This document shows, one piece after another, positions 34,451-46,724 of a stretch of 64,000 nt of DNA. The stretch lies in NCBI GenBank assembly GCA_013146195.2, contig CM028377.1, forward strand, positions 37,825,632-37,889,631. The letters are read 5' to 3'. Under the pieces are notes generated by a model. That model was not told the origin of the DNA and searched no databases. It was given only the letters and a program-made list of their open reading frames with translations. The position numbers and the translations under genes are program-made. Every line of letters starts with the position of its first letter. Positions within the stretch are counted from its first letter, which is position 1. The DNA is from Codonopsis lanceolata. Its lineage: Eukaryota; Streptophyta; Magnoliopsida; Asterales; Campanulaceae.

Positions 34451-34729
34451 GATGTCGATGAATATAAACCAATAGCTAGCATGTATTTAATCAAACACTT
34501 TTGGGGAAATGCAGCTGAGAAATTCAAAATATTTTGTATCAATTTCCTTAGAAGTTCAATGAGATAAATATATCATATTCACTACCTAAGATTAATGTTG
34601 TTATGTTATGTAAAGGTTGTATTTTGTTTTTGTTTTAGAATATCATGTATTGACTTGTATATATATATATATATATATGGTACCTCAAATCAAGTTTCTA
34701 TAGAAGAGTATTATGTTTGATAATCCATT

Positions 34730-37600
34730 TCTCTCATCTTAAGCTTTTAACATGAGTAAGCTAATTTTGTTCCTGACTTCAAACCGTCAAGCAATGACCA
34801 AACCAATTATCATAACATGTTTATAATAGTGTTATCTTACTTTCATATAGATTTAAAGGTCATTAGAATCAATTTACTCATTTTTGACCCTTATAAGAAA
34901 ATTTCTCATATTTAGCTTTCAACATGACTAGTAAGCTAATTTTGTTTCTGACTTCAAACCGTCGAAGCAATGATCAAACCAATGATCATAACATGTTTAT
35001 AATAGTGTTATCTTACTTTCATATAAGTTTCAAGGTCATTGGAATCAATTTACTCATTTTTGACCCTTAATAGGAAAATTTTCTCATCTTAAGCTTTCAA
35101 CATGACTAGTAAGCTAATTTTGTTCCCGACTTCAAACCGTGAAGCAATGACCAAACCAATCATCATAACATGTTTATATTATTGTTATCTTACTTTCATA
35201 CAAGTTTTCAAGGTCATTGGAATCAATTTACTCATTTTTGACCCTTTTAGAAAATTTCTCATTTTAGCTTTCAACATGACTAGTAAGCAATTTTGTTTCT
35301 CGACTTCAAACCGTCAAGCAATGACCAAACCAATCATCATAACATGTTTATATTACTGTTATCTTACTTTCATACAAGTTTCAAGGTCATTGGAATCAAT
35401 TTACTCATTTTTGACCCTTAATAGGAAAATTTTCTCATCATAAGCTTTTCAACATGACTAGTAAGCTAATTTTGTTCCTGACTTCAAACCGTCGAAGCAA
35501 TTATTAAACCAATCATCATAACATGTTTATATTAGTGTTATCTTACTTTCATACAAGTTTCAAGGTCATTGGAATCAATTTACTCATTTTGACCCTTAAT
35601 AGGAAAAATTTTCTCATTTTAAGCTTTCAACATGACTAGTAAGCTAATTTTGTTCCCGACTTCAAACCGTCAAGCAATGACCAAACCAATCATCATAACA
35701 TGTTTATATTAGTGTTATCTTACTTTCATACAAGTTTCAAGGTCATTGGAATCAATTTACTCATTTTTGACCCTTAATAGGAAAATTTTCTCATTTTAAG
35801 CTTTCAACATGACTAGTAAGCTAATTTTGTTCCTGACTTCAAACCGTCGAAGCAATGACCAAACCAATCATCATAGCATGTTTATAATAGTGTTATCTTA
35901 CTTTCATACAAGTTTCAAGGTCATTAGAATCAATTTACTCAATTTTGACCCTTAATAGGAAAAATTTCTCATTTTAAGCTTTTAACTTGACTAGTAAGCT
36001 AATTTTGTTCCTGACTTCAAACCGTCGAAGCAATGACCAAACCAATTATCATAGCATGTTTATAATACTGTTATCTTACTTTCATACAAGTTTCAAGGTC
36101 ATTGGAATCAATTTACTCATTTTTGACCCTTAATAGGAAAAATTTTCTCATCTTAAGCTTTCAACATGACTAGTACGCTAATTTTGCTCCTGACTTCAAA
36201 CCGTCAAAGCAATGACCAAACCAATCATCATAACATGTTTATATTACTGTTATCTTACTTTCATACAAGTTTCAAGGTCATTGGAATCAATTTAATTATT
36301 TTTGACCCTTAATAGGAAAAAATTTTCTCATTTTAAGCTTTCAACATGACTAGTAAGCTAATTTTGTTCCCCGACTTCAAACCGTCGAAGCAATGACCAA
36401 ACCAATCATCATAACATGTTTAGATTACTGTTATCTTACTTTCATACAAGTTTCAAGGTCATTGGAATCAATTTACTCATTTTGACCCTTAATAGGAAAA
36501 ATTTCTCATTTTAAGCTTTCAACATGACTAGTAAACTAATTTTGTTCCTGACTTCAAACCGTCGAAGCAATGACCAAACCAATCATCATAACATGTTTAT
36601 ATTACTGTTATCTTACTTTCATACAAGTTTCAAGGTCATTGGAATCAATTTACTCATTTTTGACCCTTAATAGGAAAATTTTCTCATTTTAAGCTTTTAA
36701 CATGACTAGTAAGCTAATTTTGTTCCGACTTCAAACCGTCGAAGCAATGACCAAACCAATCATCATATCATGTTTATATTACTTTATCTTACTTTCATAC
36801 AAGTTTCAAGGTCATTGGAATCAATTTACTCATTTTTGACCCTTAATAAGAAAAATTTCTCATTTTAAGCTTTCAACATGACTAGTAAGCTAATTTTGTT
36901 CCTGACTTCAAACCGTCGAAGCAATGACCAAACCAATCATCATAACATGTTTAGATTACTGTTATCTTACTTTCATACAAGTTTCAAGGTCATTGGAATC
37001 AATTTACTCATTTTTGACCCTTAATAGGAAAAATTTCTCATTTTAAGCTTTCAACATGACTAGTAAGCTAATTTTGTTCATGACTTCAAACCGTCGAAGC
37101 AATGACCAAACCAATTATCATAACATGTTTATATTAGTGTTATCTTACTTTCATACAGATTTCAAGGTCATTGGAATCAATTTACTCATTTTTGACCCTT
37201 AATAGGAAAATTTTCTCATTTTAAGCTTTCAACATGACTAGTAAGCTAATTTTGTTCCTGACTTCAAACCGTCGAAGCAATGACCAAACCAATCATCATA
37301 ACATGTTTAGATTACTGTTATCTTACTTTCATACAAGTTTCAAGGTCATTGGAATCAATTTACTCATTTTTGACCCTTAATAGGAAAATTTTCTCATTTT
37401 AAGCTTTCAACATGACTAGTAAACTAATTTTGTTCCTGACTTCAAACCGTCGAAGCAATGACCAAACCAATTATCATAACATGTTTATAATAGTGTTATC
37501 TTACTTTCATATAGATTTAAAGGTCATTGGAATCAATTTACTCATTTTTGACCCTTAATAGGAAAAATTTTCTCATTTTAAGCTTTCAACATGACTAGTA
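34730..37600. repeat. 178-bp tandem repeat array in copy B, about 16 units
   Basis: Same unit as in copy A. The landmark recurs at about 34751, 34925, 35101, 35276, 35454, 35632, 35808, 35986, 36164, 36345, 36523, 36700, 36877, 37056, 37229, 37407 and 37590, mean spacing 177.4 bp. The flanking sequence on both sides (ACACTTTTGACCTTTGGAAC on the right) is the same as in copy A. Confidence 0.95.
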
Positions 37601-38443
37601 CACTTTTGACCTTTGGAACATTACAAACAAAATACAAAGGACTTATCCATATCAAAAGAGATGATCTGAACTTGTATAGCTACTAGGGATGATGAACTTT
37701 CAGCCTTTCCCATTGGAGAAGAAACCGAGAGGAAAGATGAAAAGAGGGATGAAAAATAAACCTCTGAAACTCTGTGCTGTCAGCCTTGACACCTCGTACG
37801 AAAAATGCCTTATCTGACTCTACAAGGATCCAAACGATAAACCGTTTTTTTCCCCTTAAACTAGACTCATATATCTTTCCAACGTATATAGCCATGCCTT
37901 CTATAACCTCCCGAGTCAATACAGTTTATTAGTTAAACTTGGCTAAAATTTATTCCCGCACATTACGTACATTGACGACCTTTAACCCCATTTCTTAACC
38001 ACTACTCGCTTTACGTGGATTCATTTTCATAAGACACTCCGGTATCAATTTTCTCATTTTTAACCCTTGAAACGAACAATAATTCCACATTTAAAAATTG
38101 AGTAAAATCAATTGTTCACCAATAGAATGCATATTAACAAGGCAACAAACAAAAGTAAAAAAGCAAGCTAAATGCAATCCATTGGTAAAGCGCTAATAGT
38201 TACATAATTTATGTAGAAATCAACCATAGTATTGACTTGTAACTTTTTACACCATTACAAAACATATTCACATATTAGAATCCTTCCTTACCCAATGCAT
38301 CAAAGTCCCATAAAAACAGTTTATACAAAAGTTACATGCCATTGCTACACCCCTTTACACCAAAACCTTGAGCGTAGAAGCACAACTTTAAGCACAAAAT
38401 CCATCATCCATCAAAAGCTACCATTATTGGTTTGGGCTCATCT

Positions 38444-39733
38444 CTATTGGCTTAGATATTCTTTTACCTTCTCTACAAGATCAACGTCACAACTTACTTG
38501 AAGAGGTAGTTCACCATTTTTTTCCAACTTGTTTTTACCAATATGTTTGAGTTTGTAGTTGTTGCCTCCAAGAGAATTCATCACTTCCACCATGCATAAT
38601 TGTAAAGACACAAAACCCGATTGAGGCCCGATTGAGGCGGTGTGGGGATAAATCATCATAAGCCTTTTCCACAGCTGCGACTAATTGGTCAATTGTTGAT
38701 GAAGCACTTTCATGTTGAAGAGATTGAATTGACCGAAAGAAACCAAGGTCCAATACATTCATGTCGGGTTGTTTGAAAAGATTAGTGGAAGTCTGATGAA
38801 GGCGCTGATGGTGGTTGGTTTCACATTATCTTGTTGAATAAAAATTGTTCTCGAACCAAAAGAAGGCCATTTTTCTCGAATAGCCGGCAAAACTTTATCA
38901 ATCAAATAAGCTCGAGTTACTTCTTTTGTGATTGATAAGATTGGCTTTGTTTCCATTGTTCCAGCTACTCGATTCTTGCTATTTCTCTTAGCCGGCTCCT
39001 TGAAAGTGAAAGGAAATATTCCTATTTTTCTAGAGAAAAGTAAGTTTCCAGACGTATCAAATCGAGGACGCAAGAGCAGAAGAAACATTACTTTTTCGAT
39101 AATTTTTTTACTTTTGCACGTCCGGTGAGGATCCTCTTCTTCAGGAAGTAAGTAGTACTTTTGTGTAGTTCTCGACATATAAAACCACTTCTCATCAATA
39201 TGCACATAATCAAACATGTCACGAAACATTGGATTGCTATTTAAACTTATTGGATCAAGCATTAAGATATAGTACTCTAACCTCTCTTTCTTGTTCTCCT
39301 CTGTTAGATATGGCTTTAATGCATTCGAATGACAACGAATCTTTCCCATTTTGATCAACCTGTGTACGACTGTTTTTGATTCACCTAAAGCCTTAGCTAA
39401 TGATCTAATGTTTGTACGAGATTTCTTCGGAATTCTCATCATCCTACTTAAGTCGATTTGAACTCGTTTTCGCCTTACCCTTCTTGGCATCCTGGAAGAG
39501 ACATCAGCAACTAATCCTTTCGCAAGATTATATTTTGCTTGATTCCAAATTTTGCTTATGGTTCTTGGTGTTACACCAAAAGAATCTGCAACCGAGGTAA
39601 TTGAGCCCTTCTTTATACGCCCGTTATCGCTTTGCTTCAGTAGTAAATCGTAAATTTCTTTTCTTTCCACATTGGTCAGATTTTTTTTGGGAGGAAGAGA
39701 GTTTAAATCGGTAAGAACTCCATCAAGAATCAA
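38444..39733 (-). pseudogene. Tc1/mariner-like transposase (plant MLE)
   Basis: The 324-codon frame 38759-39733 contains a helix-turn-helix region (SVADSFGVTPRTISKIW), a second DNA-binding segment (SLAKALGESKTVVHRLIKMG), YVHIDEKWF with the first catalytic D, and IFIQQDN with the second D. After a frameshift and an apparent short deletion near 38760, a second frame gives NVLDLGFFRSIQSL with the third D. This is the DD39D arrangement of plant mariner elements, although here the D-D spacing is shortened. The C-terminus (LQLCMVEVMNSLGGNNYK) is in a third frame at 38444-38659. It is inactive as it stands. Confidence 0.93.
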
Positions 39734-40231
39734 AACAACGATTTACATGTTTCAGTGTTTGGTTTATAGAGGAAACCCTCATTGGCTGAATGGCTTAAAA
39801 AAAGAAAGAAGATCTTTTACCAAATTAAAAAAACAGGGTACTCCAATTCACTGTCTTCGCAATTGCCGGGAAAACATGTCCTGTGAATCTGTGATTTATT
39901 CAAATTTTGGTTGGAGCCTGGGAGGGAATTGATTGGAGTACATAGTACTATATCTATCATCTCACCTTTATTCATAAGGGCAAAAGTGGAAATTCACACA
40001 AATACCAATATTAATAATCCACTCAAATAGGTTTTCTTAAACGGTGCGTCGGGTCAACCAGGACAATAAATTAGGGACGGAGGGAGTAAATGGCAAGTCA
40101 AATATCACACGGTCATTTCTAGCCTCATTTATAAAATAAAACTTTCATGTTGAAATATCTAAACAACCATTTATTTATCTTTTTTTCTTTTTTTGTATTG
40201 GAAACCAGTGTAGACCTATATACGTATATTG

Positions 40232-40675
40232 AACACTCCCTCGTCGAATACTCCCTTCATCAGCCGTTTCGTGGAGTTCGGCAAAGTTCGTTAGATTACT
40301 CAAAGTCGTAACATTCGAAATCCAGTATTCTCTCCTAAATTCAAAACTAATCAAATGTGTGCTAAATATTCAGGTTCGTCTCCCTCGTCAAAAACTCCCT
40401 CCCTCAGCCATGTCGTGGAGTTGGCAAAGTTCGTTAAGGTCGTTACTCAAAGTCGTAACATTCGAAATCCAAAGTTTTCTATCAAATTCGAAGCCCATCA
40501 ACTGTGTACTAAATACTTAGGTTCGTCTCCCTCGTCGAATACTCCCTCCATCAGCTGTGTCATGGAGTTGGCAAAGTTCGTTAAGGTCGTTACTTAAAGT
40601 TGTAACATTCGAAATTCATAGTTCTCTCCCAAATTCGAAACCCATCAACTGTGTGCTAAGTATTCATGTTTGTTT
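40232..40675. repeat. 145-bp tandem repeat, three units
   Basis: CTCCCTCGTCGAATACTCC, GTGGAGTTGGCAAAGTTCG and GTCGTAACATTCGAAAT recur at starts near 40237, 40380 and 40526. Units are about 85-90% alike by eye. A frame at 40355-40597 is created by the repeat. Confidence 0.9.
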
Positions 40676-40859
40676 CTATAAACCTTCATTTGAATCCATT
40701 CTAGTTTTTGCAAATTTGACCATGTGCAAAGCTGGTTTTTCTTTGCAAAATGCACAACCATTCAACAATCATGTGCATTTTGAACTGGTACCTTATACAT
40801 TGGCACATAACCTGATTTATCAATCTACAATATCAATTTGCAAAAAAAAATCATTTTTT

Positions 40860-41665
40860 GATTAATAAACCATTGCTAATTCATGTATTATTTTTTATTA
40901 AGGCAAACAAGTTTTTGTTTTTGCAAAATGTATCTAGTTTATTGATAAACCAAGTGTAATTTGACAAGGTTTACCAATCAAATCAATTGTGTGTAGTTAG
41001 CCAGTTATGTAGTTGACTGACATGGTTTATCAATGAATCAGTTGATACTGACATGCTTTATTAATGGTTATGCATCTTGCAAAATAAAAACCATATATAC
41101 CTTAACTGACATGGTTTATTAATAAACTATTCTTAAACCAAGTTTGATAAATAGTCCTTAACTAACATGGTTGACTGCATGGTTTATTAATAAACCATTC
41201 TTAAACTAAGTTTGATCAATGGTTTATCAATATGAAACATGTTTATCAAATGGCTTATTGATAAACAATAGATAAACTATTTAAGTTAATGTTAAGTTTA
41301 TGTCTTATGTATGGTCTGACGGGTTATGTATGTGCTTTATGAAACATGTTTATCAACTGGTTTATTGATAAACAAACCATTACAATATAAATAGGTTTGT
41401 CTGTTAGGTATGATAGGTTACCAATATGTTTTATGAAACTGGTTAACTAACATGGTTTATGAAATGGTTTATTGATAAACAATAGAGAAACCATCTCAGT
41501 TCATAGGTTTTTGTATGTTAGTTCTATGAGATTACCAATATGAAACATGTTTATCAAATGGTTTATTGATAAACCAATTGTAATTTGACATGGTTTATCA
41601 ATCAACTGGTTGACTGGCATGGTTTATTAATAAACCATTTTTAAACCAAGTTTGATCAATGGTTT
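40860..41665. repeat. Region of repeated GGTTTATTGATAAAC palindromes
   Basis: The inverted-repeat words TGGTTTATTAATAAACCA and TGGTTTATTGATAAACCA, with CATGGTTTAT, occur more than ten times at irregular spacing. Longer phrases such as CCAAGTTTGATCAATGGTTTA recur at about 41213 and 41648. No gene is present. Confidence 0.85.
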
Positions 41666-42219
41666 AAATCAAAGTTGATCGTATCTCAACCAAGATTCAT
41701 ATTAAATTCAGATATTTATAAATTCCTTTATTTATTTCCCGCCTTTTTATTTATCCTTGGAACTCGCGAAGCTTCATTGAGAAGCCAAAACAACTTCTCC
41801 ACTATCCCACTAACACTGGCGGTTGAAGTGACGTGCTTACACAAAAACAACTCATCATTGTGAAAATAACATTCTGTCATAAAATCACCTTTTTATCTCA
41901 AAAACCAAAATTCTGTGTGCTTTTTCACTACACGCCATATCTTCGCTTTTAAAACTCACCTACTCAGCTTTGTAAGCATCCGTACTTATAAAACCCCTCT
42001 TATATATATATATATATATAGACACACACACACTCCATTTTCATCAGTATCTACATTTCATTCTTAACTTCTAAACCTCCTTCTTCTTCCCCTTTAAACT
42101 GACATTTTTTCCAAACCCTAACCCTAGCTTTTTTGGTACCCATTCTATTTCTCTTTCTTTTTCTGTCTTCTCTTTCTCTATTTTGTTTTAACCTTGTCTT
42201 TATGTGTTTATTTTAGCAA
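41666..42219 (+). other. Leader sequence before the additional ORF
   Basis: It contains a TA/CA microsatellite at about 41998-42033 that could act as a TATA box, then a pyrimidine-rich stretch (about 42130-42215) ending TTTATTTTAG immediately before CAAATG. This looks like a 3' splice site directly upstream of the ORF start. Confidence 0.45.
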
Positions 42220-45200
42220 ATGGTTAACAACACTGCTTTAGGATGCCTCTTGGATGTCGTATCTCTTAACTCAGAACCTCTAGGGCTTGAACTCCACCAT
42301 CTCTTAACTGCATCTGGGCTAGTTCCTCTTTTGAGCTTCAACATCAGAACCTATAGCTGCTAGTTAACTGAGGAATTCTTCATGTCTATGGCTGAAAACC
42401 CCTCTGACCCTTTTTCTCTTGTTGGGTCTATCAGAGGTGTACCCATTGTCTTTGACTCATAAACTATTACTACTACTTTTCCAAATCTGTCAGACGATGG
42501 TTCAACCACCTACACTATCCCAGGAGAAACACAACAAGCAGGTTGGATAACTATGAGAGGAGAGGTTCTAGTTGAGCTTGCCTTTGACAAGCACAAAAAT
42601 AGGTTTGCCCCCCTTCACTATGCACTGGCTACAGTCTTGGATAAGTGTCTCTTAATCAAGTCTGGTAGGCATGACAAAATCACAGAGCCTCAATTATTTA
42701 TGATGGAAGGAATTGTTGAAAACTGTGAAATTAACTGGAGTGCTATTCTGGTGGAATGTGTGAAAGTAAGCATCGCCAAGTACAAGGACAATATGGAATC
42801 AAGCTATCCTCGGCTCACTCACCATCTCATTATCAACCACTTTCTTAGATCACTTCCTGCTTTGCAACATCGTCTTCTTACTATTGGAGATTTGGAACCT
42901 ATGAGAATCAAGAAGTATATGGTTGCAGACATCAAACGAGCTAATGTATCCAGCCGCTTTGGTCAAGAAATCTTCACAACTCAAACAGGTCGAAGACCTC
43001 GAAGGACAAAGACCCTAGCTCTCACTACTGCATCTACTAGTCAGCCAGCATCTGGTCAGCTAGTTGACATTGGTCAGTCAGCTGATATGCCCATAGCTGA
43101 CATCTCTCCTATTCCTGTACCCAGAAGATCCAATAGAAGGAGATTGATAACAGCTGATGGTGATGAGCTTGCTCAGCCAACACCTTCTCCCTCAGTACCT
43201 CCTATTTCCGAAAGACTAAGAACAAATCTAGATCTCAATCCAAGTAATTTTGTTTCTTTCTCTCCAACCCCAGACATTCTAGTCACTAATCCTACACCAA
43301 TTTCTCCTCCCTCAAATCCTCGTTCCCCTAACACTGCTCCAATCAAAATTTTCCCCCCATTAGAAATCCTACCTTCCATCCCAGACACTCTTACTACTAA
43401 GCCAATCCTGTCCCAATTCCTCCAAACTGGGTATTTTCCATTGATCACCTCCCTTATATTGTTCAATTTCTTCTCTCTTTTCATGAAGAAAAGAAAAATG
43501 AAAAACCTCATGTTAATCCCATAAAATATATTGATCATAATTTGAAAAGAAGACCCTATGTTCTATATCCTGTTACCCCAAATTTATCTCAAGAAGATCT
43601 AGTGGCCAACTATGGCAAGTATTTTGACCCTCTCCCTCTGCTCTAAAATAGATTCTACCTGTCAAATTATCGTTTTGTTCAGGATGAGCTTATCTTTCTG
43701 GCCTGGACCATATATAGCAAAGTGCACGAACTGCCTGCATTGCCCCATAATTATCCATATCTGGTAGGAAGACCTGCTTTGCCAAAAGATGATTTGTTGC
43801 ATCAAGACTGGGAACAACCATCAGTGGATCCAACCAAACTAGCCAGAATCCAAAGAATAGACAACAAGTATGTACAAGATGTTGTAAATACAGCCAACCA
43901 AGCCTACATTGAACTCCACAGACAGATGGCCTCCATACAAGGAGGAGCTTCTATGTCCAAAACATTTCCTGATGCATTTTCAAGTGATCCTGTTCCACTA
44001 ATCTCTGAGCCAATCTCTACAGCTCCTATTGTGGTACCATCTACTATCCCTTTTGCTGTTTCTTAAACCATTTTACCCGTTTCTACTCCAGCTGAACCAG
44101 TTCCCACCTTCACATATACTATGCAACCCATCTCTTTACCTCCTTTTGCTTCAACAGTTGCAGCCTCACGATCAGTCATTCTAGTCTCTGCTCCCATCCA
44201 TGCACCAACTCCTGTGTCAGTCCCTATTGTGTCAGCCATTCCTGTGTCAGCCACTACTATCCCTCCATTGATCCTTCAACTAACATTGTGGTTCCTACTC
44301 TTGACTTTCTTACATTGGTTGATACTGACCAACCTTCTCACCCAAACCAAGCTTCTCATCTGATCATTTTCCCTAGCATATATCTTCATTCCACTCTTCC
44401 TTTGTTAGTCAGTCTCATCCATGAACAAAGAGCAATTTTGTCAGATCATTCTTCAACTAATGATTCTGATCATCAGTCAGCTGAAGATTCAGGTGAAAAC
44501 ACTTCCATGGCCTCCTCATCTGACTCCTCCAAGTCTACATCAGTGGATGAGTCTCTCCTCACTCCTTCTTAGTTGGACTCCAGAAAGGCAAGGAGACAAC
44601 ATGCTATCATTTCTCAAGCTCTCCAGCAGCCTACTGGGAAGAAGACTGTTTTTCCTGATGCATCTCCTGAGATTGATCCAACACCTGCTTCCCTCGTGAT
44701 CCTGTTCCTGTTTACCCCATATCTACCTTCTTCCCTCGTGATCCTGAGGATGAAGGCATTCAAAATTTTCAGCTCTTCACAAATGCCCTAGGCCCTTCTC
44801 ACTCTCCAGCCCCTGAGTCTACTGACCCTTCTACACCTGACACTCTCTCTACTTTAGCAAAGTTGGACATGCTATATGTTCATCATCTCCAAATGAAAAT
44901 AGCCTTCACACATCACACTAATCAACTTTCCACTCTTCAGCAACAGGTTGCTTCTCTTCTCCTTAATTTTACATAGATAATCACAGCTGAAGTCCAGGCT
45001 GCCATTGTTATTGGTGCACCTAGGGAAGCTCACATGGATGACTGGAGATCAATCCTACTTTATCAGCAAGAATGGGCAAACAAGACCTTCAATGCTGAAG
45101 CTACCTTGCTTCAAACCATTCAGGATGAGAAGAAACAGAGAGCAAGAGTTGATGCATACTTGGCTGAGAACAAGATTCTCAGACAAAGACTTGGTCTTAA

Positions 45201-45348
45201 GCCATCTCAATCATTGACTGAAACTGAAGCAGAAAAGGAAAAGGATGCTGATGCTGACAAGGAACCTGAACCTGAAGTTGATGTTGGTCCATCAGCTGCT
45301 GCTCAAGCTGACAAACCCACTGAAGGACCCACATCAGCAACTGAATGA
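42220..45348 (+). pseudogene. Additional (env-like or plant-transposon-domain) ORF of an LTR element
   Basis: A long reading frame is traceable from ATG at 42220 through two in-frame stops to the open stretch 42553-43524. It then continues in other frames (43722-44066, 44121-44572, 45034-45348). The first third is globular (ELAFDKHKNRFAPLHYALAT, then YPRLTHHLIINHFLRSLPAL). The middle is a very long P/S/T-rich linker. The end is a coiled-coil-like segment (DEKKQRARVDAYLAENKIL) with an acidic tail. This layout, just before a polypurine tract and 3' LTR, fits the extra ORF of plant LTR retrotransposons. The family name is uncertain. Gag-pol is not seen upstream. Confidence 0.6.
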
Positions 45349-45542
45349 CCTGATCTAAAACTCTCTTAAACTTTTGAACTTCTTAGAACTTCAGTTTTAC
45401 TTGTAGTTGACAAAGTTATTTCTTCCTGGTTTTAATCTCCTACAGTTTAGTTTTATCTCTTACTCCTGGCTTACTAACATCTTTTTTTTTTACAGGATTA
45501 TAAGTTCTTATTGCTCTCTGCTTTAAGTGAATGACTTTAAGC

Positions 45543-45556
45543 AAATAGGAGGAGAT
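45543..45556 (+). other. Polypurine tract
   Basis: AAATAGGAGGAGAT lies immediately before the LTR start TGTTGAATC, as required for plus-strand priming. Confidence 0.75.
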
Positions 45557-46626
45557 TGTTGAATCTTACCTTAAATTAAATTTGCTTAAAATCATTCTAC
45601 TTGTTGTCAGCCAAGAACTTATAAGTTATTTTATTTTGATCAGCTTGCAGCATAATTTTTTTGTTGTCAGTCACTTATATCAGCTGATCATAGTTTTAAA
45701 GTGTCAGCTTCTTTACCTCTTTTACTTGAACATTCTCTGGTACTGACATTTTCTTGTTTTGTGTTTTGATAGATATTTTTGTACGTTATCTTTCTAACAT
45801 GATCCCTGTGATCTTGTGAGAAGATACGTCTGTGTTATTCAAATACATTTCAAATTCAAATGTGTTCCTAACGGGCTACACTTCAAGATCATCTATAAAT
45901 ACCCTCAGGAATCAATTGAAGACATAGAAGTCTGAAGCATTCATGCTCTCAAAGAAATCCTCTCTGCCTTAGCCTTCTTAAACTTTAGCTATATATATTC
46001 TTCAATGATAATTTATTTCTAGTTATTGTTTAGACAAACACTGAGTGATTTATTTCATATTCTTTAGAAATCAGTCAGTTTGTCTCACGAGTTTGATTGT
46101 TATTCAATCATACTCCATAAACACTGGTCTTTTGTTGTACACTGATCCATTAAAGATCACTTAGATTTTTTAAATAAAATTAGTGCACTTCAAAAATCCA
46201 ATTTTGACCAACTTGGTAGTGAACGTAGCAGTTTTATTTCGAACCACTTCAATTTTTCTGTCAGTTATCTCTTCAGTTCTTACAAACTGATCTAACACTT
46301 AAGAAGTCTTGATCTACTTAAGTGTCAGCCAATTACTTACATAAATTGTTTACTTAATTGTTTTGATAAATTGTTCTTCATCTCCTTCCTTAGATTCAGT
46401 GATCTATTTTAAAAAAGGATTTTTTTTAAACAATTGTGTCAGCCAGCTGACCAATATTCATCAGCTTCAGCCTCTGTAAAACATCAGCTAGCTGACACAG
46501 TATCAGCTGACCGACAAAATTACAAATTCTGCTGCAAACTTATAAAGCTTTTCAAATCCATCCTCTAAGTTTTTAAAAGGCTATTCACCCCCCCTCTAAC
46601 CTTGTCAGTTGCCAACTGGACTTACA
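45557..46626 (+). mobile_element. 3' LTR (about 1,070 bp) of the element at 42220
   Basis: It starts TGTTGAATCTTACC after the polypurine tract and ends GGACTTACA (TGT...ACA). Near the end it has TATTCACCCCCCCTCTAACC, a feature common at the 3' end of plant Copia LTRs of the Sirevirus type. A TATA-like CTATAAATACC is at about 45892-45902. The matching 5' LTR was not found in the window, so the element is truncated or rearranged upstream. Confidence 0.75.
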
Positions 46627-46724
46627 GTATGGACACACCAAAAATTTTAGGTGGACACAAATGGGCATACCCACTTGGGCACATTAATTATGATGGGCTA
46701 AATGGGCGCCCACTTGGGCACCCA

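Larger units (their letters stand above)
32533..40086 (-). mobile_element. Mariner-like element copy B, both ends present
   Basis: The 7,554-bp element lies between TA dinucleotides (32531-32532 and 40087-40088). Its left end CTCCCTCCGTCCCTAAATTA matches the reverse complement of the right end CTCCCTCCGTCCCTAATTTA for about 25 bp. The termini are Stowaway type. A broken Tc1/mariner transposase lies near the right end, reading inward. The left 6 kb carries no transposition gene but a coiled-coil ORF remnant and a 178-bp tandem array. Plant mariner elements are usually shorter, so the extra cargo is notable. Confidence 0.92.

Noticed and set aside
34730..37600. Considered a CRISPR array because of regular repeats
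   Set aside because: Units are contiguous 178-bp tandem repeats without spacers, in a plant nuclear transposon.
43173..43538. 121-codon minus-strand ORF
   Set aside because: It is the antisense shadow of the plus-strand additional ORF.
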